NCBI RefSeq assembly: GCF_000756665.1
Contig: NZ_ARXV01000002.1
Span: 248,001 to 312,000 of the forward strand
Length of the DNA stretch: 64,000 bases
Direction of reading: 5' to 3'
DNA from: Alcanivorax nanhaiticus
GTDB taxonomy: Bacteria; Pseudomonadota; Gammaproteobacteria; Pseudomonadales; Alcanivoracaceae
In this document: piece after piece, positions 1-9,623 of the stretch
Layout of the letters: the number at the start of each line of letters is the position of its first letter
Position numbering within the stretch: position 1 is the first letter of the stretch
Notes under the pieces: model-generated
The model's database searches: none
What the model was told of the DNA's origin: nothing
Seen by the model: the letters and a program-made list of their open reading frames with translations, nothing else
Position numbers and translations under genes: made by a program

Positions 1-640
1 CCTGCAGTTTACTGGTACCGCGTACATGATAATCACCACCACGCAAGGTTCTCAGCAGCCCTGACAAGTAATTCAACGGGGAGGCAATTTGTCTTGCCAG
101 GTAATGTGCGATCCACAAACCCAGGATCATGGCAGACAACGCCGGAATCAGGCTGGCCAGCAAAATCTCTTTTTGCCGGGCGAGCAGCCGGGCACTGGAC
201 ATGCCCAACACCACCTCGCCAATCCGCACCGGGGAATCGTTCTGTCCCGCCGTCACCCGCATGGTGTCCGAGTCCAGTAAAGGCTGGCGATAAATACCGG
301 AATGGAACTCGATGATGCTGGTACCCGGAACCCGATCCTGACGCCCTTCATACAGCAGCACCTTGCCATCGTTATCCCGGAACACCACGTATTGAAGATC
401 AGCCTGCTGCATGGCCAGCTGGGCCTGCCGCCGCAGATCACTGTAGTTACCTGCCAGCACCCCGTATTCCGATGACGACGCCAACTGGGACGCCATGAAA
501 CTCCCCAGCGCCTGCAAATCCCGATCGGCATCCTCGAATCGTTGCCAGGTCAACGCCACCAGCAACAACCCCAGCATGAACAGCGCGGGTACCACCCCCA
601 GAATCTGGAGCTGCTTGCGAATCCCCGCCCCACGCTTCAT
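1..640 (-). CDS. BarA-like membrane sensor protein, N-terminal part (cut by window edge)
   Basis: The reading frame is open from an ATG at 640 to the window edge, so about 213 N-terminal residues are visible. A membrane segment lies at about residues 13-34, followed by a periplasmic region with the phrase SSEYGVLAGN (compare STEYGM in BarA), a second membrane segment near 165-187 and the start of a HAMP-like linker (RQIASPLNYLSGLLRTLRGG). This is the sensor end of a two-component kinase or diguanylate cyclase; the output domain is off the window. The start overlaps the stop of the upstream binding-protein gene by ATGA, which suggests translational coupling. By inference it reads the occupancy of that binding protein. 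Confidence 0.75.
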   Translation of the reverse strand, partial: MKRGAGIRKQLQILGVVPALFMLGLLLVALTWQRFEDADRDLQALGSFMASQLASSSEYGVLAGNYSDLRRQAQLAMQQADLQYVVFRDNDGKVLLYEGRQDRVPGTSIIEFHSGIYRQPLLDSDTMRVTAGQNDSPVRIGEVVLGMSSARLLARQKEILLASLIPALSAMILGLWIAHYLARQIASPLNYLSGLLRTLRGGDYHVRGTSKLQ

Positions 641-1494
641 GGCAGTACCTCCAGCGCAGATCGCAGGGCTTCCGAATCATGAAAACGCATGTCGAAACTG
701 TTGGCGACATGCTCATTAACAATCACTGAAGGAGTATGGACAAAACCAGATCGACGGAACCGCCGACGCTCGATAAAAGAAGAAATCTGGATCAAGGTCT
801 CAGACACCAGATCACCGCCGCTGGCAAACAGACTGGCGGCGCTACCCGCATGGACATAACTCTGCTCAGGACCAAACACCGGACGGCGCAGACGATAGCT
901 GGTCAACAACACTAATTTGGCGCTGTCAGGCCCGAACAGCGTCTCGTCTACCGGCAGAACCAGCGCATCCAGCGCGTCCAGTTCTTCCCGTAACACACGG
1001 CCCAGCTCCTCATGACTGTCAACCTTGAACAGCTTGAGCCCCAAACGGCCGCGATAATCCTTTACGCCACCCTCCGACCAGGCGCTGTTGTTGCCGATAA
1101 TCACCCCGACATTCACGGCTACCGGCATCATCAGCTGCAGCATGGCCAGCTGATCATTCAACGCCACCCCGGCCCAGATGGCAGCGCAGTGACAGCCTTT
1201 GCGACGCAATTTCTGCTCGAGGCTGCGGCTGACAAACACCCCCAATACCGGCTTGTCATGACGAACCGAGTCCGCAAAGGCGTCATCACCCAACGCAATA
1301 ATCAGATCCGCACGTTCAGCGGAAGGGGCAATCCGCATATCAGACGAACCGGCCTGGAGCGCATTCACAAAGCCGCTCTTGAACGGGCCTTCCATCGCCT
1401 GAACATGGACCTGCAGCGGCTCTCCGGCAAACAGGGGCCCTGCCATCAGCAACAGCCAGGTGAGTATCAGCCAACATCCTTGTTGAACCCTCAT
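637..1494 (-). CDS. periplasmic ABC-type substrate-binding-like protein
   Basis: 285 residues with a clear signal peptide ending near LFAGEP (about residue 24). The rest resembles the ABC_sub_bind family: segments such as RADLIIALGDDAF, KPVLGVFVSR, NVGVIIG and DALVLPVDETLFG have the alternating beta-alpha character of a two-lobe periplasmic binding fold. No permease or ATPase gene is adjacent. It is sandwiched 1 bp after a TonB-dependent receptor and overlaps a membrane sensor gene, so it may be a sensory binding protein rather than a transport component. Ligand unknown. Confidence 0.7.
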   Translation of the reverse strand: MRVQQGCWLILTWLLLMAGPLFAGEPLQVHVQAMEGPFKSGFVNALQAGSSDMRIAPSAERADLIIALGDDAFADSVRHDKPVLGVFVSRSLEQKLRRKGCHCAAIWAGVALNDQLAMLQLMMPVAVNVGVIIGNNSAWSEGGVKDYRGRLGLKLFKVDSHEELGRVLREELDALDALVLPVDETLFGPDSAKLVLLTSYRLRRPVFGPEQSYVHAGSAASLFASGGDLVSETLIQISSFIERRRFRRSGFVHTPSVIVNEHVANSFDMRFHDSEALRSALEVLP

Positions 1495-1495
1495 C

Positions 1496-3619
1496 TCAGA
1501 ACCTCACCGACATCCCTAGCCACATCCTGTCTTCGGCATATCGGTTCTCTTCAAACACCAGCGGGGCCTTGTTCAGGGCGTGCTGCACCACCGCCTTCCA
1601 TTCCAGCTCGCTCCCGGCAAGCCGGTGCCGGAATCGCAACTGCGCATCCACCCGCTCGAAGGTATTCTCATTATAGTCATTGAACAGATAATACGCGGAA
1701 CTGACCCCCCAGTGGTCATTCAGCTGCCATGCCCACAGCAAACTACCGCTATTCGCTGCAGCCAGGCGTCTCTCGGTCTTGATGTTGGTGCGTGTATGGA
1801 TGTGCGCACCGGTAGCTCTCAGCAGGTGGTTCACCGTAGGCCGCCAGGTCAGTTGAGCCTCCGTGCCCTGATGGGATACCTCTCCCTCGTTGGCGGGCTC
1901 AAACTCGATAAAATTGATCGGACCGCTGATCAGGTTGGAGAGCGTTTCCTGAAAATAACGCACATCCAGATCCAGCATGCGGAACTGACCAAAGTAGCCC
2001 ACTTCCCAGGAGCGAATTTCTTCCGGCTCCTGGGTTCCCGGGCTGCTCTGGGTGGCAAAGAAATAAGCTGGCGACCAACCCAGCAACCCCTGCGGGTTGC
2101 TGGCAAAAGGTTGCGACAGCTCCATGGCCTCAATATTGGTTAATGCCCGCTCTTCATAGATATCCGGCGTACGGATCGCCTCGGAATAGACGTAACGCAA
2201 ACTGTGCCCCGGCAAAAACCGCCAGTTCACACCACCACGAGGACTGAAATGGGTGTCATTGATCTCGTCATGCTCCCAGTACCCGCCCAGGTTCAGCAAA
2301 ACATTGCGGACAATTTCTGCGGACAGATTGCCAAACGCGCGATAACTGAGATTCTCTTGCGTACCCGACAGAAAGGTCTGTGACTTGGCGCGATCCTGAC
2401 GCACATTCAGACCACTGACCAGGCGCAACCGATCGGTAATCTGAAGCGTATCCTGCAACTCCAGATCGTAGCGTTCCTCCTGAACATCAAACTCGTTGGT
2501 GGCACAGAAATCGGCACCCGCACCTTGCAAGGTGGCATAACGCCCTTGCACGCTCGGATCGGCCAACGCCGATCCCAGAGTGGCAGCAATATCCCCACTG
2601 CTGTTCTGCAGGTAAAAATCGCGCAATTCCTGGGAGAAGAAGATCCCGCCACCCGGGCCGGTCTGACCGGTCGCAGGATCAAAGTAACAGACGCGAAAAT
2701 CGGTCACTTCGTTGTTGTACTGGCCATAGCCAGTCAGTTTGAGCTGGTGGTTCTGACTGAAGACATGCTGCCATTCCATTTGCAGGAAAGCTCGCTCGCC
2801 ACTCTGGATCGGATCCCTGCGATATTCACCCAGCGACTGAATATCACCGTCCTGAATACGCTCCAGCCGACTCATGCTGCCACCAAGCTGCACCCCGAAA
2901 GTGTTCTTCTCACTTGCCGTCCAAAGCCATTCACTATTCAGGGTTTCGATGCGCTTGGCATCCGGTAGCGTGCTGCCCTCATAAGGCTCGTCGTAGCCAT
3001 CATCGGAACGCCGCGCCACTGACGCTCGCCAGGCCATGTCCTCGGATTGGCCTGCCGCTGCGGCACGCCCATCCCGAATCGCATTATTGCCTGCCGCCAG
3101 ATAAACACTGTTTCGGCTGATATCACGGGGGTCGCGGGTAATGATATTGATGACTGCAGTGAAGGCGTTGGCACCGTAGGCGGCGGCGGCAGGTCCACGG
3201 GTGACCTCGATGCGCTCCACATCCTGGATGTCCACCGGCATGTCATTCCAGTTCACCCGGGCAAGGCCGGGCTGGTACTGGCTACGGCCATCCAGCAGAA
3301 CCAGCATACGGCGCACATCACGGGCCTGGGTGCCGTGATAGGCCACGGTAGGCACGTTGCCATCCACTTTCACAGCAGACATGCCCGGCACCAGCTTGAG
3401 GACCTCGTAGAGTTCCCGGGCACCGCTGGCTTCGATCAGGTTACGGTCAATAACGGTGACACTGGCAGGGGCTTCAGACTGGGGTTGGCTGACCCGCGCC
3501 GGCGTCAGCACCATGGCCGGAGCCTCATCAAACGGCATCATGGGCTCCATGGCCCATGCCCCCGGTGACAAGACCATTACCCCGATAGCTCCCCAGCTCC
3601 CCCGACGTTTGATAGTCAC
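1496..3619 (-). CDS. TonB-dependent outer-membrane receptor
   Basis: 707 residues. A signal peptide ends around AWAMEP, then comes a plug domain with typical phrases (VTVIDRNLIEASGARELYEVLKLVPGM, ERIEVTRGPAAAAYGANAFTAVINIITRDP), then a long beta-barrel ending in an aromatic residue (GMSVRF), as expected for an outer-membrane protein. It would import a bulky ligand such as a metal chelate, cobalamin or similar using TonB energy. The start is GTG behind GGGAGGG, with short spacing. It begins 21 bp downstream of der on the same strand and is followed by the binding protein and sensor genes, an arrangement that suggests ligand-responsive control. Substrate cannot be read from sequence. Confidence 0.88.
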   Translation of the reverse strand: MTIKRRGSWGAIGVMVLSPGAWAMEPMMPFDEAPAMVLTPARVSQPQSEAPASVTVIDRNLIEASGARELYEVLKLVPGMSAVKVDGNVPTVAYHGTQARDVRRMLVLLDGRSQYQPGLARVNWNDMPVDIQDVERIEVTRGPAAAAYGANAFTAVINIITRDPRDISRNSVYLAAGNNAIRDGRAAAAGQSEDMAWRASVARRSDDGYDEPYEGSTLPDAKRIETLNSEWLWTASEKNTFGVQLGGSMSRLERIQDGDIQSLGEYRRDPIQSGERAFLQMEWQHVFSQNHQLKLTGYGQYNNEVTDFRVCYFDPATGQTGPGGGIFFSQELRDFYLQNSSGDIAATLGSALADPSVQGRYATLQGAGADFCATNEFDVQEERYDLELQDTLQITDRLRLVSGLNVRQDRAKSQTFLSGTQENLSYRAFGNLSAEIVRNVLLNLGGYWEHDEINDTHFSPRGGVNWRFLPGHSLRYVYSEAIRTPDIYEERALTNIEAMELSQPFASNPQGLLGWSPAYFFATQSSPGTQEPEEIRSWEVGYFGQFRMLDLDVRYFQETLSNLISGPINFIEFEPANEGEVSHQGTEAQLTWRPTVNHLLRATGAHIHTRTNIKTERRLAAANSGSLLWAWQLNDHWGVSSAYYLFNDYNENTFERVDAQLRFRHRLAGSELEWKAVVQHALNKAPLVFEENRYAEDRMWLGMSVRF

Positions 3620-3640
3620 CCCTCCCTGAGGTTTAACGTG

Positions 3641-5047
3641 TCATTTTTTCATTCGCTTGATCATCCTGCGCCGCTTGTGGGCCTGACGATCAGTCAACAC
3701 ATTCTTCTTGCCCTCATAGGGATTGGAGCCAGATTTAAACTCCAATCGGATGGGCGTGCCTTCCAGCTTGAGAGCCTCACGGAAACGATTTTCGAGAAAG
3801 CGCTTGTAGCTGTTGGGCAAGGCTTCCGTGCGGTTGCCGTGCAACACAATGGTAGGCGGGTTATTGCCGCCCATGTGCGCATAACGCAGCTTGGCCCGGA
3901 AACGACCATTTCGTGGCGGCGGATGACCAGCCAGAATCGACTCCATGATACGAGTCATCTCGTTGGTGCCGATCTTGATAAAGGCGCTATCCCACGCCTT
4001 CTCCACCATACCCCAAAGGTCGCCGACCCCGGTACCATGGAGGGCTGAAATGAATTTGATCTTCACCCAGGGGGCGAACTCCAGCCTGCGGCCCAGCTCA
4101 ATGCGTACCCGCTCCTTGTGGTCCGCATCCAGCCCGTCCCACTTGTTCACCGCTATCATAAGCGCGCGACCGCTATCGAGAACATAACCCAAAAGGTGAA
4201 GATCCTGATCGGTGATACCTTCCCGGGCATCAATCACGATCACCACCACCTGCGCCGCCTCGACCGCTTGCAACGCCTTGATAACAGAGAACTTTTCCAC
4301 CATTTCGAAGACCTTGCCACGGCGTCGCACCCCCGCGGTATCGATCAAGGTGTATTTCTTGTCCATCCGCTCAAAGGGCACCTCGATGGAATCACGGGTG
4401 GTGCCAGCGTGATCGAACACCACCACCCGCTCTTCGCCGAGCATGCGGTTAATAAGCGTGGATTTGCCTACATTGGGGCGTCCCAGTACGGCCACGCGGA
4501 TGCTGCCGTCATTGGTGTCGACCGGCTCGCCATCTTCGTCGTAGTACGGCTCCAGATCCGGAAAGGCTTCCAGCACGTCCTCGATCATGCTGCGCACACC
4601 CCGGCCGTGGGCCGCCGCTATCGGCAGCACCTCTGTCATACCCAGGGTATAGAAATCCGCCATGGCGGTATCCGGGTCGATGCCATCGGTCTTGTTCACC
4701 ACCAGATAGGTGGGCTTGGGCAACTTGCGCAACTCTGCAGCGATCTGCTCGTCTGCTGCGGTAAGGCCCGCCCGGCCATCCACCATGAACAACACCAGAT
4801 CCGCCTCGCCTACCGCGGTCAGCGATTGTTCAGTCATCGGCACGTCGATACCGTCATCGTTTTCGCCGATACCACCGGTATCGACTACCGTGTAGAGGTA
4901 ATCCCCGAGCCTGCCGTCACCGTATTTACGGTCACGAGTCAGCCCGGGAAAATCAGCCACCAGGGCATCACGGGTGCGAGTCAGACGATTGAACAGGGTG
5001 GATTTGCCCACATTGGGCCGCCCCACCAGGGCGATAACCGGCTTCAT
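3641..5047 (-). CDS. der: ribosome biogenesis GTPase Der (EngA)
   Basis: 468 residues with two tandem GTPase domains. Walker A motifs GRPNVGKST lie at residues 9-17 and again at 189-197; the first domain has VDTGG and NKTD (118-121), the second DTAG and NKWD. A C-terminal KH-like domain ends in a basic tail ([11 protein letters not shown]). Der is an essential GTPase that helps assemble the 50S subunit. It is the last gene of the rlmN-to-der neighbourhood conserved in many gammaproteobacteria. A terminator separates it from bamB, so it probably has its own promoter at 5048-5110. Confidence 0.98.
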   Translation of the reverse strand: MKPVIALVGRPNVGKSTLFNRLTRTRDALVADFPGLTRDRKYGDGRLGDYLYTVVDTGGIGENDDGIDVPMTEQSLTAVGEADLVLFMVDGRAGLTAADEQIAAELRKLPKPTYLVVNKTDGIDPDTAMADFYTLGMTEVLPIAAAHGRGVRSMIEDVLEAFPDLEPYYDEDGEPVDTNDGSIRVAVLGRPNVGKSTLINRMLGEERVVVFDHAGTTRDSIEVPFERMDKKYTLIDTAGVRRRGKVFEMVEKFSVIKALQAVEAAQVVVIVIDAREGITDQDLHLLGYVLDSGRALMIAVNKWDGLDADHKERVRIELGRRLEFAPWVKIKFISALHGTGVGDLWGMVEKAWDSAFIKIGTNEMTRIMESILAGHPPPRNGRFRAKLRYAHMGGNNPPTIVLHGNRTEALPNSYKRFLENRFREALKLEGTPIRLEFKSGSNPYEGKKNVLTDRQAHKRRRMIKRMKK

Positions 5048-5111
5048 AGGTGTCTCTGCATGAGTATTTGGGCGCTATGGTAACGCGAAACGGGTTGGTA
5101 CGCTGCACGCA

Positions 5112-5136
5112 AAACGCCGACCCGGGAGGGTCGGCG
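5112..5136 (-). terminator. intrinsic terminator after bamB
   Basis: A perfect 8-bp stem (GCCGACCC / GGGTCGGC) with a 4-nt loop lies at 5116-5135. Read on the minus strand it is followed by GTTTT. It lies 42 bp beyond the bamB stop codon, so it would end transcription coming from the rlmN-bamB run before der. Confidence 0.75.
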
Positions 5137-5177
5137 CTCAAGTCAGGGCCTGATTGACGAGGTCCAGAGAGCCTCTG

Positions 5178-6323
5178 CTATCTGGGAACCAGTCGATACG
5201 CTGACAGCTTGCCATCAAACCCGATCACGTAAAGCACATCATCGTAGGCTACCGGCGTGCCGGCAAAGCCGTCGCCATCGTGGCGCTTGCGAGCCACAAT
5301 GCTGCCATCCTCGGCATTCAACCAATGGATATAGCCCTCAAAGTCACCAACGGCAACAAGGCCATCCTGGTAAGCTGTGCCAGTCAAACGACGACCGTAG
5401 AGTTTGTCCTGCTTCCAGAGTACCGCGCCACCGCGCTGATCTACCGCACGAACCACGCCTACGTCATCGGCCACGAACAGACTGCCGCCACTGCTGGTGC
5501 TGATATGGGTAGCGCTGGACATGGCTTTGTCCCAGTACACGCGCCCCGTATCTTCATCCAGCACCGACACTTTCCCCTGGAAACTGACCGCAAAAACGCC
5601 GCCGCCTTCCACAATCAGATTACTGTCGACATCCACCAGGCGATCGAGCTCGGATCGGCCAGTCGCCTCGGCAATCCGCTTTTCCCAGATGGGTGAGCCA
5701 CTTCCCAGATCCAGCGCCGCCACTTTGGCGTTGGAAAACCCGGCATAAACCTTATCGCCCGCAATGGTCGGCTGCGCCATGCCACGCAAGGTAAGGGTCG
5801 GAACAGAAGTTTCATAATCCCAGAGCTGCTCACCGGTTTCCGCATCCAGCGCCGTCACGTGGCCATCCTGGGTCTGGAAAATCGCCAGCTCACCATTACT
5901 GGTCGGAATCGCCAATGCCTCACCCGTCAGCTGGGTGCGCCAGCGGGTCTCGCCAGTTTCCGCATCCAGAGACACGGCCATACCTTCGCGGGTGCCGTAG
6001 AGGACCATGCCATAACCGGCATAGAAACCCCCGCCAATGCGGTCACCGGTTTTGACTTTCCACTGACGCTTGCCCTTCTCGCGCTGCATCGCATAGAGAT
6101 TGCCGTTTACATCACCGGCAACCACCTGCTGGGACGTTACCCCGGCGCGCAATGTCAGCTGACTGTCTTCCAGCCCATCGCCGACCCCTTTGCTCCACAG
6201 CTTCTTTACCTTGTAGCTGGCCTTGAACTTGGGCAGGTCGTTGGGCTCGATGGCGTTGGGGTTGGAGCTGCAGCCGGCCAGCACCAGACTGGTCAGCAGC
6301 AGTGGAAGCAAAAGGTATTTCAT
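5178..6323 (-). CDS. bamB: outer-membrane assembly lipoprotein BamB
   Basis: 381 residues. The lipoprotein signal has its lipobox LAGC with Cys at residue 18. The remainder is a series of PQQ-type beta-propeller blades (repeated phrases such as LDAETGETRWRTQL, LDAETGEQLWDYET, LDLGSGSPIWEKRI, LDEDTGRVYWDKAM). BamB is part of the BAM complex that inserts outer-membrane proteins and acts in the periplasm, anchored to the outer membrane. It sits 11 bp after yfgM, the usual neighbour, as expected of a shared transcript. Confidence 0.97.
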   Translation of the reverse strand: MKYLLLPLLLTSLVLAGCSSNPNAIEPNDLPKFKASYKVKKLWSKGVGDGLEDSQLTLRAGVTSQQVVAGDVNGNLYAMQREKGKRQWKVKTGDRIGGGFYAGYGMVLYGTREGMAVSLDAETGETRWRTQLTGEALAIPTSNGELAIFQTQDGHVTALDAETGEQLWDYETSVPTLTLRGMAQPTIAGDKVYAGFSNAKVAALDLGSGSPIWEKRIAEATGRSELDRLVDVDSNLIVEGGGVFAVSFQGKVSVLDEDTGRVYWDKAMSSATHISTSSGGSLFVADDVGVVRAVDQRGGAVLWKQDKLYGRRLTGTAYQDGLVAVGDFEGYIHWLNAEDGSIVARKRHDGDGFAGTPVAYDDVLYVIGFDGKLSAYRLVPR

Positions 6324-6334
6324 GAAAGTCCTGT

Positions 6335-6976
6335 TCAGGAAGCCGTCTTCAGGTCATCGAGTTTCATCTGCACGCGGTCTTTTTCACCGCCATCCTGCAG
6401 AATGTCCAGCGCTTCAGCATAAAGCGTCTGGGCAGCCGTCAAATCGCCTTTACCCTTGGCCGCATCAGCACGCAGCTCCAGAGCCATACCGTTGAATGCG
6501 TTGGGGAACTTGCGATCAAGTACAGATTCCGCCTGCTCCCAAGACTGTTGCTGCAGATGAATGCGTGCCAGGCGCAGGGTGGCAGTGTAGGTCAACTCAT
6601 CGGTTGCACCGTCTTTGGCAACTTCTTCCAACAACGCAGCCGCTGCCTCGTAATCCGCCTCATCCACTGCGAGACCCGCTTTCGCCAGGCGAGCGTGGTC
6701 GGCATAAGCCGAACCGGGGAACGATTCGATCAAAGAGTCCGCTTGAGTCGTCACGGTTTCCACATCCGGCTGGGCACCCGTCAGAGCTTCCAACATGCTC
6801 TGATACCGGGAAGACGCATCAACAGACTGGGTGGTCTGGTAACCCTGCCATTCACGCCAACCAATCAGCGCACCAACCGCAAGAACAATGGTGATGATGG
6901 TGGCAGTACCATTTTCCTTCCACCAGTTCTTGAGCAGCTCTGCCTGTTCTTCTTCGTCACGGATGTAATCGACCAC
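6335..6976 (-). CDS. yfgM: YfgM family protein (SecYEG-associated TPR protein)
   Basis: 213 residues: a short cytoplasmic N-terminus rich in acidic residues (RDEEEQAELLKNWW), one membrane segment at about 24-40 and a periplasmic TPR-like region. This is the arrangement of YfgM, an ancillary subunit of the SecYEG translocon that hands substrates to periplasmic chaperones. The start codon is GTG, supported by AGGAG a few bases upstream. The gene lies between hisS and bamB, its standard place. The 174-bp gap to hisS holds a heptad-repeat hairpin. Confidence 0.92.
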   Translation of the reverse strand: MVDYIRDEEEQAELLKNWWKENGTATIITIVLAVGALIGWREWQGYQTTQSVDASSRYQSMLEALTGAQPDVETVTTQADSLIESFPGSAYADHARLAKAGLAVDEADYEAAAALLEEVAKDGATDELTYTATLRLARIHLQQQSWEQAESVLDRKFPNAFNGMALELRADAAKGKGDLTAAQTLYAEALDILQDGGEKDRVQMKLDDLKTAS

Positions 6977-7027
6977 CCTGATCTCCTTTCGTTTTTATAT
7001 CCCGGGTTCCGGGTTCATTGTTTGGTG

Positions 7028-7119
7028 GAGTTGAAAATTTAAAGTTGAATCGTGCAGACACCCTTTCCGGATGACAGTGCCTTGGTCGCGTTTCAACTTT
7101 GAACTTTAAACTTTCAACT
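7028..7119. repeat. heptad-repeat hairpin, TTTNAAC type
   Basis: Left arm at 7028-7049 and right arm at 7090-7119 are inverted copies. Over about 22 bp they differ at two positions. Within the right arm the unit repeats every 7 bp (TTTCAAC, TTTGAAC, TTTAAAC, TTTCAAC). The loop is about 40 nt. It lies in the hisS-yfgM gap of a minus-strand operon. It is one of a set of related intergenic structures in this window whose unit sequence differs from site to site. Confidence 0.8.
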
Positions 7120-7150
7120 CGCCTGTCCTGTCGTACCGGACCTGCATTTC

Positions 7151-8419
7151 TTACGCCAGAAGCGACGTCACTGCGTTGGCCACATCACCTTGAGCAACCT
7201 GCACCTGCTCACCCTGACCACGTAACGGTTTTACCGTCACCACGCCATTGGCAAGCTCGTCTTCGCCGATGATCAGTGCCACTGCCGCACCGCTGCGGTC
7301 GGCCTTTTTCATCTGGCTCTTGAAACTACCGCCACCACAATGCAGCTGCACACCTTTCCCGGGCAGAGCATCACGCAGCTCCTCGGCCAGGGTCATGGTG
7401 GGGGCCAGCACATCACCCATGGCCATCACATAGACGTCTACCGGGGCTGACAGTTCCGGCATTTGCTGCTCGACCAATAAAATCAGTCGCTCGACGCCCA
7501 TGGCAAAGCCCACTGCTGGAGTCGGCTTGCCGCCCAGCTGTTCCACCAGTCCGTCGTAGCGGCCGCCGGCACACACGGTGCCCTGTGCACCCAGCGCATC
7601 GGTGACCCACTCGAACACGGTCTTGCCGTAGTAATCCAGACCGCGCACCAGATAGGGATTCACTTTATAAGCAATGCCGTTGGCATCCAGCAAGGCTTTC
7701 AATCCGTCAAAATGCGCCCGAGCCTCCTCGTTCAGGTAATCAGCCAGCTGCGGCGCATTCTCCAGCACCTGACGGGTACCCGGATCCTTGCTGTCCAGCA
7801 CCCGCAACGGACTGCGCTCGATACGCTTGCGGGAATCCTCGTCGATTTGCTCCACGTGCTCCTGCAGATAAGCCACCAGGGCATCGCGATAGCGAGCACG
7901 GTCGTCGCTGTCACCGAGGGAATTCAGCTCCAGGGTCACCTTGTCTGCCAACCCCAGTGCCTTCCACAACCGCGCAGTCATCAGGATCACTTCAGCATCG
8001 ATGTCCGGACCGTTCATGCCGAAGGTTTCCACCCCAATCTGGTGGAACTGGCGATAACGGCCTGCCTGGGGTCGCTCATGGCGGAACATGGGGCCGGTGT
8101 ACCACAGGCGCTGGGTCTGGTTATACAGCAACCCATGCTGCTCACAGGCCCGCACACAGCTGGCGGTGCCTTCCGGACGCAGGGTCAGGCTGTCACCGTT
8201 ACGATCATCGAAGGTGTACATTTCCTTTTCGACGATATCGGTCACCTCACCGATGCTGCGCTTGAACAGGTCGGTCTGCTCCACGATGGGCATGCGAATT
8301 TCCTGATAGCCGTAACTGGCCAGCACATCTCGCACTTTACCTTCCAACCACTGCCACAGCCCGGTCTGCTCCGGGAGGATGTCGTTCATCCCGCGGATGG
8401 ATGTGATCTTTTTGCTCAC
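7151..8419 (-). CDS. hisS: histidyl-tRNA synthetase
   Basis: 422 residues, a class II aminoacyl-tRNA synthetase. It opens with the HisRS phrase IRGMNDILP and carries motif 2 ([21 protein letters not shown]), the histidine-specific segments [15 protein letters not shown] and GGRYDGL, and motif 3 ([10 protein letters not shown]), followed by an anticodon-binding C-terminal domain. It charges tRNA-His in the cytoplasm. The start is GTG with AAGGAA upstream. It sits between ispG and yfgM, the usual order. Confidence 0.98.
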   Translation of the reverse strand: MSKKITSIRGMNDILPEQTGLWQWLEGKVRDVLASYGYQEIRMPIVEQTDLFKRSIGEVTDIVEKEMYTFDDRNGDSLTLRPEGTASCVRACEQHGLLYNQTQRLWYTGPMFRHERPQAGRYRQFHQIGVETFGMNGPDIDAEVILMTARLWKALGLADKVTLELNSLGDSDDRARYRDALVAYLQEHVEQIDEDSRKRIERSPLRVLDSKDPGTRQVLENAPQLADYLNEEARAHFDGLKALLDANGIAYKVNPYLVRGLDYYGKTVFEWVTDALGAQGTVCAGGRYDGLVEQLGGKPTPAVGFAMGVERLILLVEQQMPELSAPVDVYVMAMGDVLAPTMTLAEELRDALPGKGVQLHCGGGSFKSQMKKADRSGAAVALIIGEDELANGVVTVKPLRGQGEQVQVAQGDVANAVTSLLA

Positions 8420-8439
8420 GAAAATTCCTTGCTAAAAAC

Positions 8440-8467
8440 GTCGGACGTCAGAGCCCCGACGTCCGAC
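8440..8467. repeat. heptad-repeat hairpin, GTCNGAC type (short form)
   Basis: GTCGGACGTC at 8440-8449 and its exact inverse GACGTCCGAC at 8458-8467 enclose an 8-nt loop in the ispG-hisS gap. The unit is the same 7-bp motif (GTCGGAC/GTCAGAC) that is longer at 22320-22412 and 32885-32914. Confidence 0.75.
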
Positions 8468-8474
8468 TAATCAT

Positions 8475-9605
8475 TCACTTCGCGCGGCTCTCGCCTCTGA
8501 AAAGAATGCCTTTCTCTTCATCTTCGCGCTGCTTCTTCACCTTGGCACGTACCATCCGCTCCAGCTCGTCCACCAGATCGTCCTTGGTAACGTGATGACT
8601 CTTCTCGCCATCCAGATAGGAGAGGTTATTGGGGGTGCCACCGGTCAGACCCACATCGGCCTCACGGGCCTCACCCGGGCCGTTGACCAGACAACCGATC
8701 ACCGCCAGGTCGACAGATTCATTGATATCTTCCAGCCGCGCCTCCAGCTCGTTGACGGTCTTGATCACGTCAAAGTTCTGCCGGGAACAGCTGGGGCAGG
8801 CGATGATATTCACCCCTTTCTTGCGCAGGTTCAGGCTCTTGAGGATATCGAAACCCACGCGCACTTCTTCTACCGGGTCGGCCGCCAGAGAGATACGAAT
8901 GGTGTCGCCGATGCCTTCCATCAGCAAGGAGCCCAGTGCCACTGCAGATTTCACGGTGCCTGAACGGAAGGTGCCCGCCTCCGTCACACCCAGATGCAGG
9001 GGCTGCTCAATCTGCTGGGACAACTTGCGGTACGCCTGCAGCGTCATGAACACATTGGAGGCTTTCACGCTGACCTTGAAGTCCTGAAAATCGTGGCGAT
9101 CCAGGATATCCACATGCCGCATTGCGGATTCGACCAGTGCATCGGAGGTAGGCTCACCGTATTTACGCTGCAGCTCCTTTTCCAGAGAGCCGGCATTGAC
9201 GCCGATACGGATGGGAATCCCTTTGTCCTTGGCACACTGGATCACCGCCTTGATACGATCTTCGCGGCCAATGTTGCCGGGGTTGATGCGCAGGCAGTCA
9301 ACGCCTCTTTCCGCCACGGCCAGCGCAATCTTGTAGTCATAGTGGATGTCTGCCACCAACGGCACATCCACCTGCTTGCGGATTTCACCAAAGGCATCCG
9401 CAGCTTCCATGCTGGGTACAGAGACACGAACAATATCCACACCCGCATCCTGCAAACGACGAATCTGGCCAACAGTAGCCGCCACGTCACAGGTTTCGGT
9501 GTTAGTCATGCTCTGTACAGAGATGGGCGCGTCACCACCCACCGGCACCTTGCCGACAAAAATTTGCCGGGTTTTGCGGCGTGCGATTTTGACTTCCGGT
9601 TCCAT
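8475..9605 (-). CDS. ispG: 4-hydroxy-3-methylbut-2-en-1-yl diphosphate synthase (flavodoxin)
   Basis: 376 residues. IspG (GcpE) is the penultimate enzyme of the MEP isoprenoid pathway and carries a [4Fe-4S] cluster. The cluster ligands are visible as Cys270 and Cys273 (ACPSCSR) and Cys305 ([10 protein letters not shown]), with the conserved Glu312 just after. The N-terminal TIM-barrel phrases ([35 protein letters not shown]) are typical. It lies 18 bp after rodZ, continuing the operon. Its cluster need links it functionally to the suf genes further on. Confidence 0.98.
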   Translation of the reverse strand: MEPEVKIARRKTRQIFVGKVPVGGDAPISVQSMTNTETCDVAATVGQIRRLQDAGVDIVRVSVPSMEAADAFGEIRKQVDVPLVADIHYDYKIALAVAERGVDCLRINPGNIGREDRIKAVIQCAKDKGIPIRIGVNAGSLEKELQRKYGEPTSDALVESAMRHVDILDRHDFQDFKVSVKASNVFMTLQAYRKLSQQIEQPLHLGVTEAGTFRSGTVKSAVALGSLLMEGIGDTIRISLAADPVEEVRVGFDILKSLNLRKKGVNIIACPSCSRQNFDVIKTVNELEARLEDINESVDLAVIGCLVNGPGEAREADVGLTGGTPNNLSYLDGEKSHHVTKDDLVDELERMVRAKVKKQREDEEKGILFRGESRAK

Positions 9606-9623
9606 GGTTTGTCCTGGTACTAA

